Below are positions 23,539 to 36,868 of a DNA stretch of 64,000 bases, piece after piece. A program made the translations under genes and the position numbers. The notes beneath the pieces are model-generated. The model made no database searches and was not told where the DNA came from. It was given only the letters and a program-made list of their open reading frames with translations. Position 1 is the stretch's first letter. Each line of letters begins with the position of its first letter. The DNA comes from Auanema rhodensis (taxonomy: Eukaryota; Nematoda; Chromadorea; Rhabditida; Rhabditidae): positions 2,976,001 through 3,040,000 of the forward strand of contig OZ059898.1 in the NCBI GenBank assembly GCA_964057225.1, read 5' to 3'.

Positions 23539-25991
23539 ACTAATTTTTGTATTAAGCTTTTCTCAATGTAGTATAGTGCATTCGATGCGGATTTTTAAGC
23601 TGCGTCGATCTGTGTTATCAGATTTGCGCTAGCTTAAAAATGCACCGAGATATCAACTGATATAAGTTCACACTTATATCCTCGATTTTCACCCTGAAGA
23701 ATTAACTTTTTCGTTGAATAACATTGTCTATCGTCTTTGCCTTGAAAAATGGAATCTAAAAACATCTACTTTTTGCTAAATTATTTTGAAATTTTTCGAA
23801 AAAGTTTTTGTCAAAATGTTTTTGGAAGCAATGTTGAGTGTACATGGAAACTCAACATACACTAATGCATCATTTTTCAAACGATCATAACTAATTTTTG
23901 TATTAAGCTTTTCTCAATGTAGTATAGTGCATTCGATGCGGATTTTTAAGCTGCGTCGATCTGTGTTATCAGATTTGCGCTAGCTTAAAAATGCACCGAG
24001 ATATCAACTGATATAAGTTCACACTTATATCCTCGATTTTCACCCTGAAGAATTAACTTTTTCGTTGAATAACATTGTCTATCGTCTTTGCCTTGAAAAA
24101 TGGAATCTAAAAACATCTACTTTTTGGTAAATTATTTTGAAATTTTTCGAAAAAATTTTTGTCAAAATGTTTTTGGAAGCAATGTTGAGTGTACATGGAA
24201 ACTCAACATACACTAATGCATCATTTTTCTAACGATCATAACTAATTTTTGTATTAAGCTTTTCTCAATGTAGTATAGTGCATTCGATGCGGATTTTTAA
24301 GCTGCGTCGATCTGTGTTATCAGATTTGCGCTAGCTTAAAAATGCACCGAGATATCAACTGATACAAGTTCACACTTATATCCTCGATTTTCACCCTGAA
24401 GAAATAATTTTTTCGTTGAATAACATTGTCCATCGTCTTTGCCTTGAAAAAAGGAATCTAAAAACATCTACTTTTTGCTAAATTATTTTGAAATTTTTCG
24501 AAAAAATTTTTGTCAAAATTTTTTGGAAGCAATGTTGAGTGTACATGGAAACTCAACATACACTAATGCATCATTTTTCAAACGATCATAACTAATTTTT
24601 GTATTAAGCTTTTCTCAATGTAGTATAGTGCATTCGATGCGGATTTTTAAGCTGCGTCGATCTGTGTTATCAGATTTGCGCTAGCTTAAAAATGCACCGA
24701 GATATCAACTGATACAAGTTCACACTTATATCCTCGATTTTCACCCTGAAGAAATAATTTTTTCGTTGAATAACATTGTCCATCGTCTTTGCCTTGAAAA
24801 AAGGAATCTAAAAACATCTACTTTTTGCTAAATTATTTTGAAATTTTTCGAAAAAATTTTTGTCAAAATTTTTTGGAAGCAATGTTGAGTGTACATGGAA
24901 ACTCAACATACACTAATGCATCATTTTTCAAACGATCATAACTAATTTTTGTATTAAGCTTTTCTCCATGTAGTATAGTGCATTCGATGCGGATTTTTAA
25001 GCTGCGTCGATCTGTGTTATCAGATTTGCGCTAGCTTAAAAATGCACCGAGATATCAACTGATACAAGTTCACACTTATATCCTCGATTTTCACCCTGAA
25101 GAAATAATTTTTTCGTTGAATAACATTGTCCATCGTCTTTGCCTTGAAAAAAGGAATCTAAAAACATCTACTTTTTGCTAAATTATTTTGAAATTTTTCG
25201 AAAAAATTTTTGTCAAAATTTTTTGGAAGCAATGTGAGTGTACATGGAAACTCAACATACACTAATGCATCATTTTTCAAACGATCATAACTAATTTTTG
25301 TATTAAGCGTTTTTCAATGTAGTATAGTGCATTCGATGCGGATTTTTAAACTGCGTCGATCTGTGTTATCAGATTTGCGCTAGCTTAAAAATGCACCGAG
25401 ATATCAACTGATATAAGTTCACACTTATATCCTCGATTTTCACCCTGAAGAATTAACTTTTTCGTTGAATAACATTGTCTATCGTCTTTGCCTTGAAAAA
25501 TGGAATCTAAAAACATCTACTTTTTGGTAAATTATTTTGAAATTTTTCGAAAAAATTTTTGTCAAAATGTTTTTGGAAGCAATGTTGAGTGTACATGGAA
25601 ACTCAACATACACTAATGCATCATTTTTCTAACGATCATAACTAATTTTTGTATTAAGCTTTTCTCAATGTAGTATAGTGCATTCGATGCGGATTTTTAA
25701 GCTGCGTCGATCTGTGTTATCAGATTTGCGCTAGCTTAAAAATGCACCGAGATATCAACTGATATAAGTTCACACTTATATCCTCGATTTTCACCCTGAA
25801 GAATTAACTTTTTCGTTGAATAACATTGTCCATCGTCTTTGCCTTGAAAAATGGAATCTAAAAACATCTACTTTTTGCTAAATTATTTTGAAATTTTTCG
25901 AAAAAATTTTTGTCAAAATGTTTTTGGAAGCAATGTTGAGTGTACATGGAAACTCAACATACACTAATGCATCATTTTTCTAACGATCATA
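23539..25991 (+). repeat. HOR with three 350-bp-class units (7 monomers, 2453 bp)
   Basis: Order: A with GAAAAAGTTTTTG (23539); A with GGTA/CTAACG (23890); three GATACAAG/GAAATAATT units lacking G280 (24241, 24591, 24941); AAACTG/GGTA/CTAACG (25290); and a C191 unit with CTAACG (25641). The third of the short units is 349 bp because GTTGAG is also reduced to GTGAG near 25234. It also has TTTCTCCATG. The next copy has two short units instead of three. Confidence 0.85.
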
Positions 25992-28095
25992 ACTAATTTT
26001 TGTATTAAGCTTTTCTCAATGTAGTATAGTGCATTCGATGCGGATTTTTAAGCTGCGTCGATCTGTGTTATCAGATTTGCGCTAGCTTAAAAATGCACCG
26101 AGATATCAACTGATATAAGTTCACACTTATATCCTCGATTTTCACCCTGAAGAATTAACTTTTTCGTTGAATAACATTGTCTATCGTCTTTGCCTTGAAA
26201 AATGGAATCTAAAAACATCTACTTTTTGCTAAATTATTTTGAAATTTTTCGAAAAAGTTTTTGTCAAAATGTTTTTGGAAGCAATGTTGAGTGTACATGG
26301 AAACTCAACATACACTAATGCATCATTTTTCAAACGATCATAACTAATTTTTGTATTAAGCTTTTCTCAATGTAGTATAGTGCATTCGATGCGGATTTTT
26401 AAGCTGCGTCGATCTGTGTTATCAGATTTGCGCTAGCTTAAAAATGCACCGAGATATCAACTGATATAAGTTCACACTTATATCCTCGATTTTCACCCTG
26501 AAGAATTAACTTTTTCGTTGAATAACATTGTCTATTGTCTTTGCCTTGAAAAATGGAATCTAAAAACATCTACTTTTTGGTAAATTATTTTGAAATTTTT
26601 CGAAAAAATTTTTGTCAAAATGTTTTTGGAAGCAATGTTGAGTGTACATGGAAACTCAACATACACTAATGCATCATTTTTCTAACGATCATAACTAATT
26701 TTTGTATTAAGCTTTTCTCAATGTAGTATAGTGCATTCGATGCGGATTTTTAAGCTGCGTCGATCTGTGTTATCAGATTTGCGCTAGCTTAAAAATGCAC
26801 CGAGATATCAACTGATACAAGTTCACACTTATATCCTCGATTTTCACCCTGAAGAAATAATTTTTTCGTTGAATAACATTGTCCATCGTCTTTGCCTTGA
26901 AAAAAGGAATCTAAAAACATCTACTTTTTGCTAAATTATTTTGAAATTTTTCGAAAAAATTTTTGTCAAAATTTTTTGGAAGCAATGTTGAGTGTACATG
27001 GAAACTCAACATACACTAATGCATCATTTTTCAAACGATCATAACTAATTTTTGTATTAAGCTTTTCTCAATGTAGTATAGTGCATTCGATGCGGATTTT
27101 TAAGCTGCGTCGATCTGTGTTATCAGATTTGCGCTAGCTTAAAAATGCACCGAGATATCAACTGATACAAGTTCACACTTATATCCTCGATTTTCACCCT
27201 GAAGAAATAATTTTTTCGTTGAATAACATTGTCCATCGTCTTTGCCTTGAAAAAAGGAATCTAAAAACATCTACTTTTTGCTAAATTATTTTGAAATTTT
27301 TCGAAAAAATTTTTGTCAAAATTTTTTGGAAGCAATGTTGAGTGTACATGGAAACTCAACATACACTAATGCATCATTTTTCAAACGATCATAACTAATT
27401 TTTGTATTAAGCGTTTTTCAATGTAGTATAGTGCATTCGATGCGGATTTTTAAACTGCGTCGATCTGTGTTATCAGATTTGCGCTAGCTTAAAAATGCAC
27501 CGAGATATCAACTGATATAAGTTCACACTTATATCCTCGATTTTCACCCTGAAGAATTAACTTTTTCGTTGAATAACATTGTCTATCGTCTTTGCCTTGA
27601 AAAATGGAATCTAAAAACATCTACTTTTTGGTAAATTATTTTGAAATTTTTCGAAAAAATTTTTGTCAAAATGTTTTTGGAAGCAATGTTGAGTGTACAT
27701 GGAAACTCAACATACACTAATGCATCATTTTTCTAACGATCATAACTAATTTTTGTATTAAGCTTTTCTCAATGTAGTATAGTGCATTCGATGCGGATTT
27801 TTAAGCTGCGTCGATCTGTGTTATCAGATTTGCGCTAGCTTAAAAATGCATCGAGATATCAACTGATACAAGTTCACACTTATATCCTCGATTTTCACCC
27901 TGAAGAATTAATTTTTTCGTTGAATAACATTGTCCATCGTCTTTGCCTTGAAAAATGGAATCTAAAAACATCTACTTTTTGCTAAATTATTTTGAAATTT
28001 TTCGAAAAAATTTTTGTCAAAATGTTTTTGGAAGCAATGTTGAGTGTACATGGAAACTCAACATACACTAATGCATCATTTTTCAAACGATCATA
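25992..28095 (+). repeat. HOR with two 350-bp units (6 monomers, 2104 bp)
   Basis: Order: GAAAAAGTTTTTG (25992); GGTA/CTAACG (26343, with private TCTATTGTC); two G280-deleted units (26694, 27044); AAACTG/GGTA/CTAACG (27394); then a unit with GCATCGAG (27745). It matches 23539-25991 apart from one fewer short unit and a different last unit, so the array varies by whole-unit gain or loss within the HOR. Confidence 0.85.
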
Positions 28096-28446
28096 GCTAA
28101 TTTTTGTATTAAGCTTTTCTCAATGTAGTATAGTGCATTCGATGCGGATTTTTAAGCTGCGTCGATCTGTGTTATCAGATTTGCGCTAGCTTAAAAATGC
28201 ACCGAGATATCAACTGATATAAGTTCACACTTATATCCTCGATTTTCACCCTGAAGAATTAACTTTTTCGTTGAATAACATTGTCTATCGTCTTTGCCTT
28301 GAAAAATGGAATCTAAAAACATCTACTTTTTGCTAAATTATTTTGAAATTTTTCGAAAAAGTTTTTGTCAAAATGTTTTTGGAAGCAATGTTGAGTGTAC
28401 ATGGAAACTCAACATACACTAATGCATCATTTTTCAAACGATCATA
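28096..28446 (+). repeat. Single subtype A unit with GAAAAAGTTTTTG
   Basis: This unit is in the register of 23539 and 25992, i.e. the first member of a third HOR copy. From the following GGTA unit onward the order changes to the trimer motif. Its first base is G instead of A (CATAGCTAATT). Confidence 0.8.
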
Positions 28447-29499
28447 ACTAATTTTTGTATCAAGTTTTTCTCAATGTAGTATAGTGCATTCGATGCGGAT
28501 TTTTAAGCTGCGTCGATCTGTGTTATCAGATTTGCGCTAGCTTAAAAATGCACCGAGATATCAACTGATATAAGTTCACACTTATATCCTCGATTTTCAC
28601 CCTGAAGAATTAACTTTTTCGTTGAATAACATTGTCTATCGTCTTTGCCTTGAAAAATGGAATCTAAAAACATCTACTTTTTGGTAAATTATTTTGAAAT
28701 TTTTCGAAAAAATTTTTGTCAAAATGTTTTTGGAAGCAATGTTGAGTGTACATGGAAACTCAACATACACTAATGCATCATTTTTCTAACGATCATAACT
28801 AATTTTTGTATTAAGCTTTTCTCAATGTAGTATAGTGCATTCGATGCGGATTTTTAAGCTGCGTCGATCTGTGTTATCAGATTTGCGCTAGCTTAAAAAT
28901 GCACCGAGATATCAACTGATACAAGTTCACACTTATATCCTCGATTTTCACCCTGAAGAAATAATTTTTTCGTTGAATAACATTGTCCATCGTCTTTGCC
29001 TTGAAAAAAGGATTCTAAAAACATCTACTTTTTGCTATATTATTTTGAAATTTTTCGAAAAAATTTTTGTCAAAATGTTTTTGGAAGCAATGTTGAGTGT
29101 ACATGGAAACTCAACATACACTAATGCATCATTTTTCAAACGATCATAACTAATTTTTGTATCAAGCGTTTCTCAATGTAGTATAGTGCATTCGATCCGG
29201 ATTTTTAAGCTGCGTCGATCTGTGTTATCAGATTTGCGCTAGCTTAAAAATGCACCGAGATATCAACTGATATAAGTTCACACTTAAATCCTCGATTTTC
29301 ACCCTGAAGAAATAATTTTTTCGTTGAATAACATTGTCCATCGTCTTTGCCTTGAAAAAAGGATTCTAAAAACATCTACTTTTTGCTATATTATTTTGAA
29401 ATTTTTCGAAAAAATTTTTGTCAAAATGTTTTTGGAAGCAATGTTGAGTGTACATGGAAACTCAACATACACTAATGCATCATTTTTCAAACGATCATA
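28447..29499 (+). repeat. Three-monomer motif GGTA-GATTCT-GATCCGG, copy 1
   Basis: Unit 28447 is A with GGTA/CTAACG. Unit 28798 has GATACAAG, GGATTCT and GCTATATTA. Unit 29149 begins TCAAGCGTTTCTC and has GATCCGG, and alone shows CTTAAATCC. The same three-step order recurs at 29500, 31254, 35466, 36869 and 39324. Confidence 0.82.
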
Positions 29500-30552
29500 A
29501 CTAATTTTTGTATTAAGCGTTTTTAAATGTAGTATAGTGCATTCGATGCGGATTTTTAAACTGCGTCGATCTGTGTTATCAGATTTGCGCTAGCTTAAAA
29601 ATGCACCGAGATATCAACTGATATAAGTTCACACTTATATCCTCGATTTTCACCCTGAAGAATTAACTTTTTCGTTGAATAACATTGTCTATCGTCTTTG
29701 CCTTGAAAAATGGAATCTAAAAACATCTACTTTTTGGTAAATTATTCTGAAATTTTTCGAAAAAATTTTTGTCAAAATGTTTTTGGAAGCAATGTTGAGT
29801 GTACATGGAAACTCAACATACACTAATGCATCATTTTTCTAACGATCATAACTAATTTTTGTATTAAGCTTTTCTCAATGTAGTATAGTGCATTCGATGC
29901 GGATTTTTAAGCTGCGTCGATCTGTGTTATCAGATTTGCGCTAGCTTAAAAATGCATCGAGATATCAACTGATACAAGTTCACACTTATATCCTCGATTT
30001 TCACCCTGAAGAAATAATTTTTTCGTTGAATAACATTGTCCATCGTCTTTGCCTTGAAAAAAGGATTCTAAAAACATCTACTTTTTGCTATATTATTTTG
30101 AAATTTTTCGAAAAAATTTTTGTCAAAATGTTTTTGGAAGCAATGTTGAGTGTACATGGAAACTCAACATACACTAATGCATCATTTTTCAAACGATTAT
30201 AACTAATTTTTGTATCAAGCGTTTCTCAATGTAGTATAGTGCATTCGATCCGGATTTTTAAGCTGCGTCGATCTGTGTTATCAGATTTGCGCTAGCTTAA
30301 AAATGCACCGAGATATCAACTGATATAAGTTCACACTTATATCCTCGATTTTCACCCTGAAGAATTAATTTTTTCGTTGAATAACATTGTCCATCGTCTT
30401 TGCCTTGAAAAATGGAATCTAAAAACATCTACTTTTTGCTAAATTATTTTGAAATTTTTCGAAAAAATTTTTGTCAAAATGTTTTTGGAAGCAATGTTGA
30501 GTGTACATGGAAACTCAACATACACTAATGCATCATTTTTCAAACGATCATA
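29500..30552 (+). repeat. Three-monomer motif GGTA-GATTCT-GATCCGG, copy 2
   Basis: Exactly 1053 bp after copy 1. The first unit has AAACTG and the private TTTTTAAATG. The second has GCATCGAG. The third (30202) has the expected GATCCGG head, but an AATTTTTTCG/AAAAATGG tail, so it is a mosaic relative to 29149. Confidence 0.8.
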
Positions 30553-33359
30553 ACTAATTTTTGTATTAAGCTTTTCTCAATGTAGTATAGTGCATTCGAT
30601 CCGGATTTTTAAGCTGCGTCAATCTGTGTTATCAGATTTGCGCTAGCTTAAAAATGCACCGAGATATCAACTGATATAAGTTCACACTTATATCCTCGAT
30701 TTTCACCCTGAAGAATTAACTTTTTCGTTGAATAACATTGTCTATCGTCTTTGCCTTGAAAAATGGAATCTAAAAACATCTACTTTTTGGTAAATTATTT
30801 TGAAATTTTTTGAAAAAATTTTTGTCAAAATGTTTTTGGAAGCAATGTTGAGTGTACATGGAAACTCAACATACACTAATGCATCATTTTTCAAACGATC
30901 ATAACTTATTTTTGTATTAAGCTTTTCTCAATGTAGTATAGTGCATTCGATCCGGATTTTTAAGCTGCGTCGATCTGTGTTATCAGATTTGCGCTAGCTT
31001 AAAAATGCACCGAGATATCAACTGATATAAGTTCACACTTATATCCTCGATTTTCACCCTGAAGAAATAATTTTTTCGTTGAATAACATTGTCCATCGTC
31101 TTTGCCTTGAAAAAAGGAATCTAAAAACATCTACTTTTTGCTAAATTATTTTGAAATTTTTCGAAAAAATTTTTGTCAAAATTTTTTGGAAGCAATGTTG
31201 AGTGTACATGGAAACTCAACATACACTAATGCATCATTTTTCAAACGATCATAACTAATTTTTGTATTAAGCGTTTTTCAATGTAGTATAGTGCATTCGA
31301 TGCGGATTTTTAAACTGCGTCGATCTGTGTTATCAGATTTGCGCTAGCTTAAAAATGCACCGAGATATCAACTGATATAAGTTCACACTTATATCCTCGA
31401 TTTTCACCCTGAAGAATTAACTTTTTCGTTGAATAACATTGTCTATCGTCTTTGCCTTGAAAAATGGAATCTAAAAACATCTACTTTTTGGTAAATTATT
31501 TTGAAATTTTTCGAAAAAATTTTTGTCAAAATGTTTTTGGAAGCAATGTTGAGTGTACATGGAAACTCAACATACACTAATGCATCATTTTTCTAACGAT
31601 CATAACTAATTTTTGTATTTAGCTTTTCTCAATGTAGTATAGTGCATTCGATGCGGATTTTTAAGCTGCGTCGATCTGTGTTATCAGATTTGCGCTAGCT
31701 TAAAAATGCACCGAGATATCAACTGATACAAGTTCACACTTATATCCTCGATTTTCACCCTGAAGAAATAATTTTTTCGTTGAATAACATTGTCCATCGT
31801 CTTTGCCTTGAAAAAAGGATTCTAAAAACATCTACTTTTTGCTATATTATTTTGAAATTTTTCGAAAAAATTTTTGTCAAAATGTTTTTGGAAGCAATGT
31901 TGAGTGTACATGGAAACTCAACATACACTAATGCATCATTTTTCAAACGATCATAACTAATTTTTGTATCAAGCGTTTCTCAATGTAGTATAGTGCATTC
32001 GATCCGGATTTTTAAGCTGCGTCGATCTGTGTTATCAGATTTGCGCTAGCTTAAAAATGCACCGAGATATCAACTGATATAAGTTCACACTTATATCCTC
32101 GATTTTCACCCTGAAGAATTAATTTTTTCGTTGAATAACATTGTCCATCGTCTTTGCCTTGGAAAATGGAATCTAAAAACATCTACTTTTTGCTAAATTA
32201 TTTTGAAATTTTTCGAAAAAATTTTTGTCAAAATGTTTTTGGAAGCAATGTTGAGTGTACATGGAAACTCAACATACACTAATGCATCATTTTTCAAACG
32301 ATCATAACTAATTTTTGTATTAAGCTTTTCTCAATGTAGTATAGTGCATTCGATGCGGATTTTTAAGCTGCGTCGATCTGTGTTATCAGATTTGCGCTAG
32401 CTTAAAAATGCACCGAGTTATCAACTGATATATGTTCACACTTATATCCTCGATTTTCACCCTGAAGAATTAACTTTTTCGTTGAATAACATTGTCTATC
32501 GTCTTTGCCTTGAAAAATCGAATCTAAAAACATCTACTTTTCGCTAAATTAGATTGAAATTTTTCGAAAAAATTTTTGTCAAAATGTTTTTGGAAGCAAT
32601 GTTGAGTGTACATGGAAACTCAACATACACTAATGCATCATTTTTCAAACGATCATAACTAATTTTTGTATCAAGCGTTCCTCAATGTAGTATAGTGCAT
32701 TCGATGCGGATTTTTAAGCTGCGTCGATCTGTGTTATCAGATTTGCGCTAGCTTAAAAATGCACCGAGATATCAACTGATATAAGTTCACACTTATATCC
32801 TCGATTTTCACCCTGAAGAATTAATTTTTTCGTTGAATAACATTGTCCATCGTCTTTGCCTTGAAAAATTGAATCTAAAAACATCTACTTTTTGCTAAAT
32901 TATCTTGAAATTTTTCGAAAAAATTTTTGTCAAAATGTTTTTGGAAGCAATGTTGAGTGTACATGGAAACTCAACATACACTAATGCATCATTTTTCAAA
33001 CGATCATAACTAATTTTTGTATTAAGCTTTTCTCAATGTAGTATAGTGCATTCGATGCGGATTTTTAAGCTGCGTCGATCTGTGTTATCAGATTTGCGCT
33101 AGCTTAAAAATGCACCGAGATATCAACTGATATAAGTTCACACTTATATCCTCGATTTTCACCCTGAAGAATTAATTTTTTCGTTGAATAACATTGTCCA
33201 TCGTCTTTGCCTTGAAAAATGGAAACTAAAAACATCTACTTTTTGCTAAATTATTTTGAAATTTTTCGAAAAAATTTTTGTCAAAATGTTTTTGGAAGCA
33301 ATGTTGAGTGTACATGGAAACTCAACATACACTAATGCATCATTTTTCAAACGATCATA
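30553..33359 (+). repeat. Mixed-subtype stretch including a third GGTA-GATTCT-GATCCGG motif
   Basis: Units start at 30553, 30904 (350 bp, G280 absent), 31254, 31605, 31956, 32307, 32658 and 33009. The three from 31254 to 32306 repeat the trimer motif. Unit 32307 has an A head and a tail with AAAAATCG, TTTTCGCTA and AATTAGATTG, a mosaic discussed in the findings. Unit 33009 carries GGAAACT (A217). The sequence shows no clear longer period here. Confidence 0.82.
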
Positions 33360-35465
33360 ACTAATTTTTGTATTAAGCTTTTCTCAATGTAGTATAGTGC
33401 ATTCGATGCGGATTTTTAAGCTGCGTCGATCTGTGTTATCAGATTTGCGCTAGCTTAAAAATGCACCGAGATATCAACTGATATGAGTTCACACTTATAT
33501 CCTCGATTTTCACCCTGAAGAATTAATTTTTTCGTTGAATAACATCGTCCATCGTCTTTGCCTTGAAAAATGGAATCTAAAAACATCTACTTTTTGCTAA
33601 ATTATTTTGAAATTTTTCGAAAAAATTTTTGTCAAAATGTTTTTGGAAGCAATGTTGAGTGTACATGGAAACTCAACATACACTAATGCATCATTTTTCA
33701 AACGATTATAACTAATTTTTGTATCAGGCGTTTCTCAATGTAGTATAGTGCATTCGATGCGGATTTTTAAGCTGCGTCGATCTGTGTTATCAGATTTGCG
33801 CTAGCTTAAAAATGCACCGAGATATCAACTTTTATAAGTTCACACTTATATCCTCGATTTTCACCCTGAAGAATTAATTTTTTCGTTGAATAACATTGTC
33901 CATCGTCTTTGCCTTGAAAAAAGGAATCTAAAAACATCTACTTTTTGCTAAATTATTTTGAAATTTTTCGAAAAAATTTTTGTCAAAATGTTTTTGGAAG
34001 CAATGTTGAGTGTACATGGAAACTCAACATACACTAATGCATCATTTTTCAAACGATCATAACTAATTTTTGTATTAAGCTTTTCTCAATGTAGTATAGT
34101 GCATTCGATGCGGATTTTTAAGCTGCGTCGATCTGTGTTATCAGATTTGCGCTAGCTTAAAAATGCACCGAGATATCAACTGATATGAGTTCACACTTAT
34201 ATCCTCGATTTTCACCCTGAAGAATTAATTTTTTCGTTGAATAACATCGTCCATCGTCTTTGCCTTGAAAAATGGAATCTAAAAACATCTACTTTTTGCT
34301 AAATTATTTTGAAATTTTTCGAAAAAATTTTTGTCAAAATGTTTTTGGAAGCAATGTTGAGTGTACATGGAAACTCAACATACACTAATGCATCATTTTT
34401 CAAACGATTATAACTAATTTTTGTATCAGGCGTTTCTCAATGTAGTATAGTGCATTCGATGCGGATTTTTAAGCTGCGTCGATCTGTGTTATCAGATTTG
34501 CGCTAGCTTAAAAATGCACCGAGATATCAACTGATATAAGTTCACACTTATATCCTCGATTTTCACCCTGAAGAATTAATTTTTTCGTTGAATAACATTG
34601 TCCATCGTCTTTGCCTTGAAAAATGGAAACTAAAAACATCTACTTTTTGCTAAATTATTTTGAAATTTTTCGAAAAAATTTTTGTCAAAATGTTTTTGGA
34701 AGCAATGTTGAGTGTACATGGAAACTCAACATACACTAATGCATCATTTTTCAAACGATCATAACTAATTTTTGTATTAAGCTTTTCTCAATGTAGTATA
34801 GTGCATTCGATGCGGATTTTTAAGCTGCGTCGATCTGTGTTATCAGATTTGCGCTAGCTTAAAAATGCACCGAGATATCAACTGATATGAGTTCACACTT
34901 ATATCCTCGATTTTCACCCTGAAGAATTAATTTTTTCGTTGAATAACATCGTCCATCGTCTTTGCCTTGAAAAATGGAATCTAAAAACATCTACTTTTTG
35001 CTAAATTATTTTGAAATTTTTCGAAAAAATTTTTGTCAAAATGTTTTTGGAAGCAATGTTGAGTGTACATGGAAACTCAACATACACTAATGCATCATTT
35101 TTCAAACGATTATAACTAATTTTTGTATCAGGCGTTTCTCAATGTAGTATAGTGCATTCGATGCGGATTTTTAAGCTGCGTCGATCTGTGTTATCAGATT
35201 TGCGCTAGCTTAAAAATGCACCGAGATATCAACTTTTATAAGTTCACACTTATATCCTCGATTTTCACCCTGAAGAATTAATTTTTTCGTTGAATAACAT
35301 TGTCCATCGTCTTTGCCTTGAAAAAAGGAATCTAAAAACATCTACTTTTTGCTAAATTATTTTGAAATTTTTCGAAAAAATTTTTGTCAAAATGTTTTTG
35401 GAAGCAATGTTGAGTGTACATGGAAACTCAACATACACTAATGCATCATTTTTCAAACGATCATA
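33360..35465 (+). repeat. Three 702-bp dimers
   Basis: Units at 33360, 34062 and 34764 have GATATGAG (G126), CATCGTCC (C187) and ACGATTATA (T348). They alternate with 33711, 34413 and 35115, which begin TCAGGCGTTTCTC. The first and third partners have CTTTTATAAG and AAAAAAGG; the middle partner has GATATAAG and GGAAACT. The dimer period is therefore 702 bp, with an alternating second member. Confidence 0.87.
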
Positions 35466-36868
35466 ACTAATTTTTGTATTAAGCGTTTTTCAATGTAGTA
35501 TAGTGCATTCGATGCGGATTTTTAAGCTGCGTCGATCTGTGTTATCAGATTTGCGCTAGCTTAAAAATGCACCGAGATATCAACTGATATAAATTCACAC
35601 TTATATCTTCGATTTTCACCCTGAAGAATTAACTTTTTCGTTGAATAACATTGTCTATCGTCTTTGCCTTGAAAAATGGAATCTAAAAACATCTACTTTT
35701 TGGTAAATTATTTTGAAATTTTTCGAAAAAATTTTTGTCAAAATGTTTTTGGAAGCAATGTTGAGTGTACATGGAAACTCAACATACACTAATGCATCAT
35801 TTTTCTAACGATCATAACTAATTTTTGTATTAAGCTTTTCTCAATGTAGTATAGTGCATTCGATGCGGATTTTTAAGCTGCGTCGATCTGTGTTATCAGA
35901 TTTGCGCTAGCTTAAAAATGCACCGAGATATCAACTGATACAAGTTCACACTTATATCCTCGATTTTCACCCTGAAGAAATAATTTTTTCGTTGAATAAC
36001 ATTGTCCATCGTCTTTGCCTTGAAAAAAGGATTCTAAAAACATCTACTTTTTGCTATATTATTTTGAAATTTTTCGAAAAAATTTTTGTCAAAATGTTTT
36101 TGGAAGCAATGTTGAGTGTACATGGAAACTCAACATACACTAATGCATCATTTTTCAAACGATCATAACTAATTTTTGTATCAAGCGTTTCTCAATGTAG
36201 TATAGTGCATTCGATCCGGATTTTTAAGCTGCGTCGAGCTGTGTTATCAGATTTGCGCTAGCTTAAAAATGCACCGAGATATCAACTGATATAAGTTCAC
36301 ACTTATATCCTCGATTTTCACCCTGAAGAAATAATTTTTTCGTTGAATAACATTGTCCATCGTCTTTGCCTTGAAAAAAGGAATCTAAAAACATCTACTT
36401 TTTGCTAAATTATTTTGAAATTTTTCGAAAAAATTTTTGTCAAAATTTTTTGGAAGCAATGTTGAGTGTACATGGAAACTCAACATACACTAATGCATCA
36501 TTTTTCAAACGATCATAACTAATTTTTGTATTAAGCGTTTTTCAATGTAGTATAGTGCATTCGATGCGGATTTTTAAGCTGCGTCGATCTGTGTTATCAG
36601 ATTTGCGCTAGCTTAAAAATGCACCGAGATATCAACTGATATAAGTTCACACTTATATCCTCGATTTTCACCCTGAAGAATTAACTTTTTCGTTGAATAA
36701 CATTGTCTATCGTCTTTGCCTTGAAAAATGGAATCTAAAAACATCTACTTTTTGGTAAATTATTTTGAAATTTTTCGAAAAAAGTTTTGTCAAAATGTTT
36801 TTGGAAGCAATGTTGAGTGTACATGGAAACTCAACATACACTAATGCATCATTTTTCTAACGATCATA
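35466..36868 (+). repeat. Four-monomer HOR, copy 1 (1403 bp)
   Basis: Order: CTTTTTGGTA with TATCTTCG and the private TAAATTCAC (35466); GATTCT/GCTATATTA (35817); GATCCGG with GTCGAGCTG and G280 deleted (36168, 350 bp); TTAAGCGTTTTTC with GAAAAAAGTTTTG (36518). The next four monomers repeat this order and share TAAATTCAC and GTCGAGCTG. Confidence 0.88.
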
